A DNA stretch of 64,000 nt, taken from positions 668,322 to 732,321 of the forward strand of contig QEOQ01000519.1 of assembly GCA_010279815.1 (NCBI GenBank), given 5' to 3'. Source of the DNA: Brachionus plicatilis (Eukaryota; Rotifera; Eurotatoria; Ploima; Brachionidae). Under the pieces are notes generated by a model, which saw only the letters and a program-made list of their open reading frames with translations, searched no databases and had not been told where the DNA came from. This document shows positions 43,495 to 54,200 of this stretch, piece after piece (within the stretch, counting starts at the first letter, position 1; the number at the start of each line of letters is the position of its first letter). The translations under genes and the position numbers were made by a program.

Positions 43495-44457
43495 GGGTCT
43501 AGTGGAAAATGTGAACAATTGTTCACAAAAAAATGTGACCATGAGTATCAAGTCCAAAATGTGAACATTTTGTTCATATAATCTCTGGTCACATATTTGG
43601 TGACCATAAGCTGGTCACATAAAAAAAAAAATGTTCACCAAATTTTAGATTAAAAAAATAAAAATTAAATAATTTAAAAAAAGACAAAAATTTAAAAACA
43701 CTATTTTATAATGCTAAGATAAATTTTTACTCTTATTCTTTTACACTATGATTAAGCTAAAAATTACAATTTAGATTTCATCATTCTATTCAAAATTCAA
43801 AAAAAAATTATTTAGTTGAAAAGTTAAAATTATGGATGAAAATATTTAAATTTTTGATTTAAAAATTTTTAGACAAGTCTCTGCAATTGGTTTGGTACGG
43901 GCTAGTCGTAAATGTGAAAATAATAAATGCAAAAAACATATGCAAACAATGGAATTAAAATTGCGGAAAAGGAGTAAAGATGCTACTAATACTATAATAA
44001 CTTGGAGATGTTGTGGATGTGAATGTTATAAGTCAGCATTCGATGATTCTTTTTTTCGCTTTTTAAAAAACCTCTTAGAATTTTTGTGTTTAAGTGTTGG
44101 GCAGCTCAGCTAACTATTGCTAAAACAGTTCCAATTATTGAATTGAATTTTAATCAACAAATCAATAAAGATACTGTTTCTGAAATTTTCATTAAGCTTA
44201 GACAACTTTGTGCAATTGATATTGACCGTTTAAATCTTAAACTTGGAGGTCCAAGCAAGATTGTTGAGATTGACGAATCGCTGTATGCGAAAGTCAAACA
44301 TAATAAGGGTGATTTTTAAATTTTTCTAAAATTAATGTTCACAAAAAATAAGAACTGGTCACGAAAAATTTTTCTAATTTTTTTATATATCTATTTTGGT
44401 AACCAAATATGTGACCAGAGATTCTGTGAACAATTGTTAACATTTTCCACTAGACCC
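43495..44457 (+). mobile_element. Merlin-type DNA transposon, truncated
   Basis: Ends GGGTCTAGTGGAAAATGTGA and, inversely, GGGGTCTAGTGGAAAATGTT, continuing through CAATTGTTCAC, form TIRs of about 35 bp; inner subterminal words TGGTCACATATTTGG / CCAAATATGTGACCAG pair as well. Flanks CAAATTTTT and CAATTTTT may be the decayed 8-9 bp duplication. It is less than 1 kb, with part of an IS1016/ISXO2-like transposase inside. Confidence 0.75.
43875..44319 (+). pseudogene. Merlin (IS1016/ISXO2-like) transposase fragment
   Basis: Frame 1: VRASRKCENNKCKKHMQTME and TNTIITWRCCGCECYKSAFD with FFRF, the N-terminal zinc-ribbon and WRC block. A frameshift near 44070 leads to FKCWAAQLTIAKTVPIIELN, then QINKDTVSEIFIKLRQLC and GGPSKIVEIDESLYAKVKHN-KG, which carries the first catalytic Asp (VEIDES). 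It stops at 44319 before the second Asp and Glu. Dead. Confidence 0.8.
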
Positions 44458-44904
44458 CAATTTTTCAGCTAAGTGTTAAATCGAACTATCATGTAATTTA
44501 TATTAATTTTGAAAGGCAGAGTTAGTTAATTAAAAATCGATTTTTATTTAATAAATTTTTAAAACAAAATATAATTTTTATATGTCTTACTAAAAAATAT
44601 TTGAAAAAAACTAATGCGTATTTTTGGACAATATTGTATTTTCAGATAAAGTAAAGTTGCTAAAAAATTAAGCATCTTTCAAAACTTAATTATCTATTTT
44701 AGTAAAAAAGTTATTCAAGATTTTCTGAATCGAAAAAAGCAAACATTGAATATTTTCTTTAAAAGATGAAAGAAACAACAATTGATATGAATTTTTTACT
44801 TTCTTTTATTTACGTATTAATATTGAATTGCGCAAACATAAAACTTTATTAAAAACTCAATTAATAACCAAAAAAAATTGAACAAAGTAAAATTGGTGAT
44901 CAAA

Positions 44905-45178
44905 TTTGAAATTTCAAATATGCTCAAAACATTTTAAATGCGTAATTTCATCTGCAAGATTATGCGAGGCTATTCTCTTTATTCAATTTAAAAGTATGGT
45001 TATTGAAGCTTTAGAAATTCTCAAATATGCAGTGCAAATAATTACGCATCTAAAATTAAGAATTAATAAATTGAGCATGTTTGAAATTATGAAATTTGAT
45101 CATGAATTTTACTTTGAAAAAAATTGAGGGCTGAAATTTTGTTTTAAAGCTTTGAAATCAATTTTTTAATTCAAAAAT
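44905..45178 (-). repeat. 240-bp repeat, copy 2 (inverted)
   Basis: Reverse complement of 41899-42140, including AAATGCGTAATTTCATCTGC and CAGTGCAAATAATTACGCAT. With copy 3 (45443-45640) it also makes a local palindrome around a loop of about 260 bp. Confidence 0.8.
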
Positions 45179-45442
45179 TTCAACGGAGATACAAATTTCA
45201 CTTAAAACAAGTGCATGTAGTTATTCTGAATTTTAAAATATCTACAAAATGAATGACTCCCAAAGTGATGACTCTACATTTTACTTTTTCTCATGTTTCG
45301 CTTTATTTCATTCAGAACAAGCTAAAAATGAATTAGATAGCCTAAAGAGTTGTTTTTCTCATTTTTATTTCTAAAATAAATGAAAATAGTCAATTGAAAC
45401 CACTTAATCATTTATTTATGTTTAAAATTTATCACCGAAAAT

Positions 45443-45640
45443 TCTGAATTCAAAAAATTGATTTTAAAGCTTTAAAACATAATTTCAGCCCTCAATTTTT
45501 TCCAAGTAAAATTCATGATCAAATTTCATAATTTCAAACATTTACAATTCATTAATGCTTAATTTTAGATGCGTAATTATTTGCACTGCATATTTGAGAA
45601 TTTTTAAGGATTCAAAAACCATACTTTTACAATGAGTAAT
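45443..45640 (+). repeat. 240-bp repeat, copy 3
   Basis: Direct copy of 41899-42140, starting GAATTCAAAAAATTGATTTT after TCTGAATT and ending after CAAAAACCATACTTTTA. Shorter at its right end, where the Tc1 fragment begins. Confidence 0.75.
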
Positions 45641-45667
45641 AAAAAGTAGGCCTCTGAGTTTAATTCT

Positions 45668-46480
45668 AATTCTAAATGTTAAGGTAAGTAGAGAAACAGT
45701 AAGGAGATTTCTATATTGTAAAGAAATAGGAACTTACACAGCTCTGAAAAGGCCACTGTTGATGGCATCATATCGAATCATAAGATTAAAGTGGTGAAAA
45801 GAAAGATTGAATTGGACAATTGAACGTTGGGGAATGGTGATTTTTAGCAGAGTTGTTTAAAAGTCATAGGTCTCAAGTAAAGTCAAAGTCCGGACTTTAA
45901 AATTTTGAATACAGAAGGAGAATTGTCAAGACATTTATGCTAAAATTGCAAGAAAAACTGATATATGGAAAATCTATTGCATTATACAACCCAAGAGTAT
46001 ATATATTTTTTGATATGAAGCCTAATCTAGCAAATTTAAAAAAAAAGTCCGGGCTTGGACTATTTTTTGAGACCTTTAGATAATTCTGCCCAAGATTTGT
46101 AGTACCAACTTTACAAGGTGGTGGTGTTTCCGCAAGAATATGGGTATGTATCAGCAGTAAAGGTACAGGATGCTGTCGTTTATATGAGGGCGAATTAATC
46201 AACATGCCTACAAGGAAATGTTAGAAAATAAACTTATGACATCAGTCGATTTTTTTTCCAAAAAGATGATCCTTGGTAATTTCTAAAGGATGGGACTCCA
46301 ACACATTAAGCAAAACTAATCAAGAGTAGTTTGACATGAATAATATTGCCCTCTCACCATGGCGTCACCTGATCTTAATCCTATCGAGAACTAAACCTAC
46401 CTGATGAATATGTGAAAAAATTAATTAAATCAATGCTATTCGTGACGTATTCGTGCTTATTGCATCCAAACTTTTGTGAA
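45668..46480 (+). pseudogene. Tc1-like transposase, interrupted
   Basis: Plus strand: NVKVSRETVRRFLYCKEIGT, YTALKRPLLMASYRII, then LNWTIERWGMVIF, i.e. the Tc1 helix-turn-helix and the lead-in to the first catalytic Asp. Here a hAT-type MITE (45852-46086) intervenes. Reading resumes TLQGGGVSARIWVCISSKGT, then KDGTPTH and SPDLNPIE, the second and third catalytic blocks, with frame changes and stops. It is a clean example of one dead element broken by another. Confidence 0.75.
45852..46086. mobile_element. hAT-derived MITE inside the Tc1 fragment
   Basis: Starts CAGAGTTGTTTAAAAGTCAT, the same terminal sequence as the hAT at 32362, followed by AAGTAAAGTCAAAGTCCGGA. The far end, AAGTCCGGGCTTGGACTATT then TGAGACCTTTAGATAATTCT G, is a degenerate inverse. 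It interrupts the Tc1 frame between its helix-turn-helix and DDE parts. No coding capacity. Confidence 0.6.
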
Positions 46481-47515
46481 AATTTTTTATCAAAATATTT
46501 TAAAAATTCGATAATTTGATATAGTGACATCACTTTAAAGCAAAATTGAATTTACACCAATTATCAGCTCCATGAGAAGTTATATTTACAAAAGTATTAG
46601 ATATATCAGCTTCATATCTTTCGGCTAGTAGAGTATGTAATTCTTCTAAACTAACTGAATTTGTAATTTTCTTACTGTTTTCCTCATGTTTACAGTATTT
46701 TACGATTTATTCCCTTAAATATCAAAATTGATTTTTTTATAAATATATCTAATCGATATTGAGATCAGGAGATCGTGGATGTCTTCAACCTTTTTTTTTA
46801 AATTCTAAATAAATGTTTACAATCCCAAACTATTTTTTCAGATTCAATAACATGTTAAAAAAATTTACCTGAAAAATCATTTCGTAAAAATAATTAATTA
46901 CCAAGGTAATTTTGGTAACTAAAAATTTAAATTAAATATTGTATAATATTAAAAATGATAAAATTAAATAATCAAATAAATTCAAAGCAAAAAAGACTCT
47001 CTCAAAAACCAAAAAAAATACTTGAATGTGTTCAATAATCGGAAGTATGAAACTAATGAATAGAAAAGTCAAATAACCGAAACGTGGCTATTTTATTTTA
47101 GTTTTCTCGATTTTAACAAAGCAGATCAAATTAAAATTATTAACAACAATATTTTGATATAAGCTTAGCAACTTTATTTCTTATTTTAAAAACTTAGCCA
47201 ATGGTTTTTAATGTTTCAATGAAAAAAATTTAAATTTAAAACTATTCTTCAAAAATTAAAATTATTTTTAAAGAATTAAAATTCATCTCAATGCTTTTAA
47301 GACATTCTAAAAAATAAAAAATTTCTTTGCTTTAATTTTTCCTTTATTTTTGGAGAAAAAAAAATTTTAAATTATTTTGGTCAGATATGAACCAAAAAAT
47401 AATACTTCTCTTGTATTTTAATAATAACAAAAATTAAACTATAATAATAATAGTTAATAATATGACAGGGAGTACCATGTAAGTGAGGGCTTCCCCTATA
47501 ATTGACGGTATTTTT
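46481..47515. other. Interior of the 8-kb element, no intact feature
   Basis: 46545-46665 is homologous to 28930-29045; on the minus strand it reads SLEELHTLLAERYEADISNT and HGADNWCKF. The rest is AT-rich without recognised coding or repeat ends. Confidence 0.45.
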
Positions 47516-48633
47516 GGAGTTTTCGTATTTCGCCTTTAAAATTGTCCTTTGTTTTATAATGAAATACTGAAGGTGGCAGTTGACTCCAAGTTTGACAAAT
47601 TCGTTTTTTTTTTTAAAAGAATCAAGATTTAAAAGAAAAAATCAAAATTTTGTCATGCAAATCACTTAATATTATTATTATTATTATTAAAAAAGGTTTT
47701 TTGAAATGTATTGAACCAAATTTCAGATTAGTTCGGTTCAAAACCAAGATTTATTAATTTAAATTTTATTTTGATCAGATTTGAATGAAAAAAATATTTA
47801 ATGAAAGGGAATACTTTTAAAACATTTTGAAATATGTTTTTATAATGGATCAAAATGAATGAAGCATAAATGACACCATTTTTCAAAAATCGGTCCTATT
47901 ATTTAAAAAAAACTAGAAATGTGCAATGGCAAATTGATTTTACGGCAAACTAAAATTTACGCTCGAAAGATTAATATACACAATTAAGCTACGTTGCAAA
48001 GTTTGAAATTTTGAAATTCAAAATTGAATAAGTTTGTTTAATTAAAAAGCAATGTAATTACGTATTTCTTTTTTTTGTTGTATTACTTTTAATAAAATAA
48101 GCATTTGCTAATTTAAAATTAATTTTTTTATTACATTTTTTTAAAAAAAAATTTTAAGTTTATATTATTATCCAAAGCTTTGAACTCAATTATTTTAAAT
48201 GGATGATTTTTTTGATGAAATTTTGATAGATTTTAATTATTAAAAATGAAAATAATATCTTACACTGATATTTTAATCTTAAAAAAATACTAGCAAATAA
48301 AAAGGAATTATCCTTTTTAGATTTATGCTTTCAGAATAAATATCTAAAAGTTAATGATTTTTAATGAAATTTATAGCAATTTCTTAATAAAAATTTTTGA
48401 AGAAGTTTGAACATTTGTTTAATGTCAAATAAAGATTTTTAGTTTATTATTTCAAAAGAAGCAAAAAATTTAATTTGACATAGGTTCTTCACTATCATCT
48501 ATATCACATATCCTCATAAAAAATATCAAATTAATTCAATTTATGTTTTAGCTGCTTAAATTTATTATTTGAATAATAAAATTCAATTATAAAAAATTTA
48601 GAAAAAAAAATTCATAACAATAAAAATTACACA

Positions 48634-51231
48634 GTAAATTAATTTTTACATTTATTTTGTATTTTATATTATATTTTGGAATTATATTTCGATTTACCAA
48701 TTTAACAATTTTTTTCCATAGAAAGTCTGATTATCTTTTCAATTTCTTTTTCAATTTAAGCTAATTTGTCCAGAGTTTTTCTTTTTTTAGATAAATAAAT
48801 TCAACAAAAAAAATCTACTCAATTCGTTTTTTTATTTAGTTTCAGTGTATCTTAAGATATATTTTAATTTAAAATAAAAATAATGAAATATTTAAAAAAT
48901 CATGCACAACAACGATGAAAAATATTTTATGGATAGTTAATTAGTGTTAATAAATTTCTATCATATTATAAATTTTATTAAAGCCACCTTCTATTCAACC
49001 GTAAAGCACTGAAAAAAAAATTTTCGAAATTAGAAATTTCTATCATGTAGGCTTTGAGTTAAAATAACAGTGATCGGTGACGTCAAGACTGATTTTAAGC
49101 CGCTTTTCAGACTTTAAACGTAGTCAATATTCTGCAAAAATTTTTTTAAGTAAGTCAACGCCACACAATTAAAGTTTATTAAATTAAATAGATAATGATT
49201 TTTTTGCGTGTTAAATCAAAATGATTCACACAAAAATAAACAATTAAATTAATTAGAATCAAAACGAAGATAGAAAAATTTCAACTTTTAATTTGAGAAA
49301 TTTTAATTACTTGTAAGCTCAAAAATATTTCTAATTTATGTTTATTTTTTTAATTAGAAAATAAAAATAATTAAGAAGAAATAAGAAAAAAAATTACTGA
49401 ATAATCAAGCAGATGCAAGGCGTCCTCGTAAAAAACAGATACGATTATAAACTTAAATTTTTTATCTGTAAAAACAACAAATTATAAAGGAGATGAATAA
49501 AGTCAGCCTTATAAGTCAAACAACTTTAATAAAAAATCCGTCATTTTAAAGGTTTTTAATAAAAAGTAATTAGAAATAAAAAAAATTTATTTGTTGATTA
49601 AAAGATGATTCTCTAATAAATCCTTGACACATTTTCAATGATAATGATTTTAAAATCTTTTTGATAATTTCATCTTGTAATTGTATAACTGAAACAAATT
49701 TTTTAAAATTAAATATTTATGATTTCGTATTTAATTTAAAACGATTACTTTAAAATTGAGATGATTTTATAGTTTAGCTAATCAAAAGAAAATCTGATTC
49801 TGTTCAATAAGCTCTTATTCAGATTTTGATTTACAACTTTCTAATGAGCTCAAATCCATTAGAATCTCAAAGTCCCTTCTGATAATCATTCGTAAATGAT
49901 CTCTCCATCTATCAGATTTTACTTCCTTACATTTAACAGCTAATGATAAAAAAAGATTTTGAAAGGCTGAACACTTATTCGTCTGCTTCTGAAGTAAAAG
50001 TTAAGGAGTGATTGCCAAAGAAAGACATCCACGTCAAAACAAGAAATAAATGCTTTTTAAAGAATAATCCTCAACAGAAGCAGCATTAGAATGGGTCTAA
50101 GGCAAGAAATTAGAATTCTAACCATAATTAATAAAAACGTACTCATATCAACTAAAAGTGTTTTTTGCAATTTGCTGGACAGCAAATCAATCATCTTAAG
50201 CAAAAAAAGAATTTCAAATCCAACGAGAAAAAAATAATCAGTTCTTTGGTCAAAAAGCCAATTGGGAGTCTAAAAACATGGAAAAAGCATCCCAAACAGT
50301 TGAATTAGAAGTTTATGTTGAGAAACAAGACGATACCTCAAAGCTTAAAGATGAACATCTCATTATATTGAAACAAAGTTTTTTTTTATTTGTAAATTAA
50401 AAATAAAATTCAATTTTTAATATTTTTTGACTAATAAAATATCAGTTAAATTTAAGAGATTTTATGTGTAAATCGGATTTAAAAAAATCCAAAAATTATG
50501 TTTTCTTTTTGAATATCAAAAATATTAGGATTATTAAAAAATTTTAAAGGATAACTTATCATTTTAAATTAAAACAATGTCAAAAAAATATTAAAAAAGT
50601 ATTAATATTTAAAAAGGATCATTTTGAAGCAATAAAAAAATAAAAAACTGAAAAAAAATAAATATGGCTAAAACTCTAGTGTATGAAATATATGAATTAA
50701 AATCAAAAAACCAGAACGTAATTTCAAGCTCGAATTATATTTGCAAAATTTAACGAAATGTAAAAAAATAACTAATGAATCTGTGATATTTAATAATAAA
50801 TAATTTTTAAAAAAAAATGTGATAAACCAAAAATGATATAATTGAAGGAAGAACTGACTAAAGCTTTAATCTTCAGGATAAAAAATATTGAAAATGATAA
50901 TTTTATAGTGAAATACTTAAAGAAAACTCTAAACATGGTAATACTGTATAAATTAACAAAAAAATCCTTTAAAAAAAAAAAAAATTCGCAAAAACAAAGA
51001 AAAAAATATTTAACCTTTGTAAAAAAATTTTTTAGTATAAAAAATTAGATAAGATATTTTAAAATTAATAGAATAAACAAAATTAAATTTTAAATAAGGA
51101 GGAGAAATAAATCCAAAAAAGATTATCAACATGAAAAATAATAAAAAAATATTTTTTTACAAAAAAAAAAAAACATTTAATGGAAAAAAATCATTAAATA
51201 AGAAAAATAAATGAAGCAGAACTTTAAAGGG
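48634..51231. other. Intergenic, no gene seen
   Basis: Very AT-rich spacer before the mucin gene. A Lys-rich low-complexity frame (50842-51048) is not supported. 49840-50060 is somewhat richer in GC but has no extended open frame on either strand. No repeat ends recognised. Confidence 0.5.
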
Positions 51232-51238
51232 TATAAAT
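51232..51238 (+). promoter_or_regulatory. TATA box of the mucin gene
   Basis: TATAAAT preceded by AAAGGG, 38 bases upstream of the ATG at 51276. The position implies transcription starting only about 10-15 bases before the start codon; the GGG before it breaks an otherwise pure AT tract. Confidence 0.5.
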
Positions 51239-51275
51239 ATTCAAAAAAGAAACATTAATAATAAAACAGGTAAAA

Positions 51276-54200
51276 ATGAATAGATCAAAAATACTATTCT
51301 TTACTTATCTGATTATATTAATCGGAAAAATAGAAAAGATTAAATCAAATGAAGACTCTTCGCCAACAGGAACCGAATCATCTTCAACTTCAGTTGAACC
51401 AACATCATCCACTGTTGTGACATCAGAAACAACCGAATCAGTCACTGAATCATCTTCAACTTCCGTTGAACCAACATCATCCACTGTTGTGACATCAGAA
51501 CAAACCGAATCAGGCACTGAATCATCTTCAACTTCCGTTGAACCAACATCATCCACTGTTGTGACATCAGAAACCACTGAATCAGGCACTGAATCATCTT
51601 CAACTTCCGTTGAACCAACATCATCCACCGTTGTGACATCAGACACAACCGAATCAGGCACTGAATCATCTTCAACTTCCGTTGAACCAACATCATCCAC
51701 TGTTGTGACATCAGAACAAACTGAATCAGACACTGAATCATCTTCAACTACTGTTGAACCTTCATTATCCACTGTTGTGACTTCAGAAACCACTGAATCA
51801 GGCACTGAATCATCTTCAACTTCCGTTGAACCAACATCATCCACTGTTGTGACATCAGAACAAACCGAATCAGGCACTGAATCATCTTCAACTTCCGTTG
51901 AACCAACATCATCCACTGTTGTGACATCAGAACAAACCGAATCAGGCACTGAATCATCTTCAACTTACGTTGAACCAACATCATCCACTGTTGTGACATC
52001 AGAAACCACTGAATCTGGCACTGAATCATCTTCAACTTCAGTTGAACCAACATCATCCACTGTTGTGACATCAGAAACAACCGAATCTGGCACTGAATCA
52101 TCTTCAACTTCCGTTGAACCAACATCATCCACTGTTGTGACATCAGAAACCACTGAATCTGGCACTAAATCATCTTCAACTTCTGATGAACCCTCGTCGT
52201 CCACTGTTTTGACATCGAAAGCAACTGAATTAATTACAGAAGATACTTCGACAACAGATGCACAGTCTACTGAATTAGTCCTTAATCGTTTTTTAAATGG
52301 ACGAAATGATTTTTCAATTCGTTTCAGATTTTTATCATTTTCAAGTTCTCGAATTTTTACTCGCAATCTTAATATTTTTGACCAGTCATTTGATTTTTTT
52401 TCGGTATATTTTCTTTAATTTATTTGTTCATCTTTATTTTTTTATTTTTTAGATTTACCGAAATGGATTTATTTCATTCAATCAGAGGGCTAATATTCCA
52501 TCAATACCTCGGCCATCAGCTTCTATTCGTAATTTTAATTTTCCAATAATTTCACCATTTTGGACAAATTCCTTTTTTGATCAAGTAATTCTCCATTTTT
52601 TTAACTTTTTATTTTTTTTTAATTTTTTTTTTTAGGCATCTGATATTTTATATGGTGTCTATTCCAGAAAAGAAACAGATATCGATTTTTATAATTCTAT
52701 TTATTCAATAATTAATAATAGTCCTGCAAGAATTGAAAATTCATTTTATCCAGAAATTATTTATTCAATTACTTGGAGAAATTTACTTGTTAATTCCAAC
52801 AATGTATATAATTTCTTTTTTAATTAATTTATCTTTTAAATTTTTTTTTAGCGACTTTCATTTCAACTTTTTATTGTTATTTCAAATACACAGCGAAAAG
52901 CATTAGCGATATTTAATTATGTGGATATTAATTGGGATAGGACAATTTTGGAAAACGTCTTTATAGGTCTTTCAGATGGTAAAAATCTAAGAGTAACTAA
53001 CAGTTTTTCTTCGAATTCTGATTCAAATGGAAATCCCAATTTAATTACCAAGAGTCTCGGGAATACAGGAAAAATTGGAATTTTTGTTTATGATGTAGTT
53101 TATCATGAATTAGATAAATGCTCCCTTTGGTATAACAATGAATTAAATTCTGGTTACATTATTCCTACAAGAAGATTGTTTTTGTAATATTTGTAAAAAT
53201 TTTGTCTAATAATTGAATTTCATGTTTAAATTTTTTTTAGTTTTTTTAACTGTCCAGCGGTTGAATTCTTAATGTTTTTTAATCCATTCTATAGTTTCTA
53301 TTCAGGGAGAAAATGGCAAGATGCTCGATGCTATAGATTAAATTCAAATGTTTTTTTTGGATGGATAATTCAACAGGCAAGTTTTAAATAATTGCACTTT
53401 TTCATTTCAAAATTATGATTTATTAAAAATTTAGTTTTGCTGCTATGAAACTTTCAGAGGAGGTCTAATTCTTTTTGGGAAGAACGCTGGCTTTGCTTAT
53501 GATTCTCGAAATATCTTTCAAGTTATCTCAAATGGGTATTTAAAATTTTTGTCTTTTTCATTATTAATATTTAATTAAAAATATTTATTTTTAATATTTA
53601 TTTTTGAAATTTTAAATATTTTAATTTTTTGATATTCATATTAATAAAATTTATTTGAAGAATCGAATGTTGCAGAGATGATAACTGGAACCAGTGTCGA
53701 AAATTTTATAATTTATATCCGCCTACGTTAGTATCAAGAAATGCTTTTAATTTCTTTATTGGATGGGGTGGCGGTGATCCACATATAACAACTTTTGATG
53801 GATTGTCTTATACATTTAATGGACTTGGAAAATATATATTTGCCAGATCAAAAAAAGGTATTTTCGAAATTCAAGGAGAAACAAACATTCTAGAAAATCA
53901 AAATGGTTCAGCATCGGGAACTCTATTTACGAGCTTCGCAGTTAAGTCAAAAAGATCAAGAATTTTTCAATTAGATTTACTAAATAGAAATGGAAATAAT
54001 CCATATTTTAACCTTTTTGTTGATAGATCAAATCAATACGAAGAAGACTTTTTTCGAAATTTGAATTTTAACAAAGAATACAACTGTACTGATAACCAAA
54101 ATGAAAGTTGTACAACGATTATTACTTCTCCGGAAAGCGTACAACTAATTTTTGATAATGGATTTAGCTTGAACTTCACCATTAATACTGTTACCTCAAA

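Larger units (their letters stand above)
40628..48633. mobile_element. 8-kb element with about 1.1-kb terminal inverted repeats
   Basis: Left arm 40628-41902 and right arm 47516-48633 are reverse complements at high identity. Shared landmarks: TGTGTAATTTATATTG at the outer ends, CATAGGTTCTTCACTATCAT, TTTACGGCAAACTAAAATTT and GAGTTTTCGTATTTCGCC at the inner ends. The left arm carries an extra segment of about 135 bp (41147-41283) flanked by CAAATG, which explains most of its greater length. The interior is a mosaic of MULE, piggyBac-like, Merlin, Tc1 and hAT-MITE fragments, none intact. No gene of its own is recognisable, so it is a non-autonomous long-TIR or foldback element, or a collapsed inverted duplication. 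Outer target duplications were not evident. Confidence 0.85.

Noticed and set aside
40628..48633. Polinton/Maverick element
   Set aside because: TIR length would fit, but no DNA polymerase B, retroviral-type integrase, packaging ATPase or capsid genes are present, and 8 kb is too short for a complete one.
50842..51048. 68-codon Lys-rich frame before the mucin gene
   Set aside because: Composition is what AAA/AAT-rich DNA gives in any frame; no splice or promoter support.
51305..51949. Long antisense open frame of Asp/Val/Ser repeats across the mucin array
   Set aside because: A 72-bp period is divisible by three, so stop-free frames arise on both strands by design; the sense frame has a signal peptide, splice sites and downstream domains, the antisense has none.
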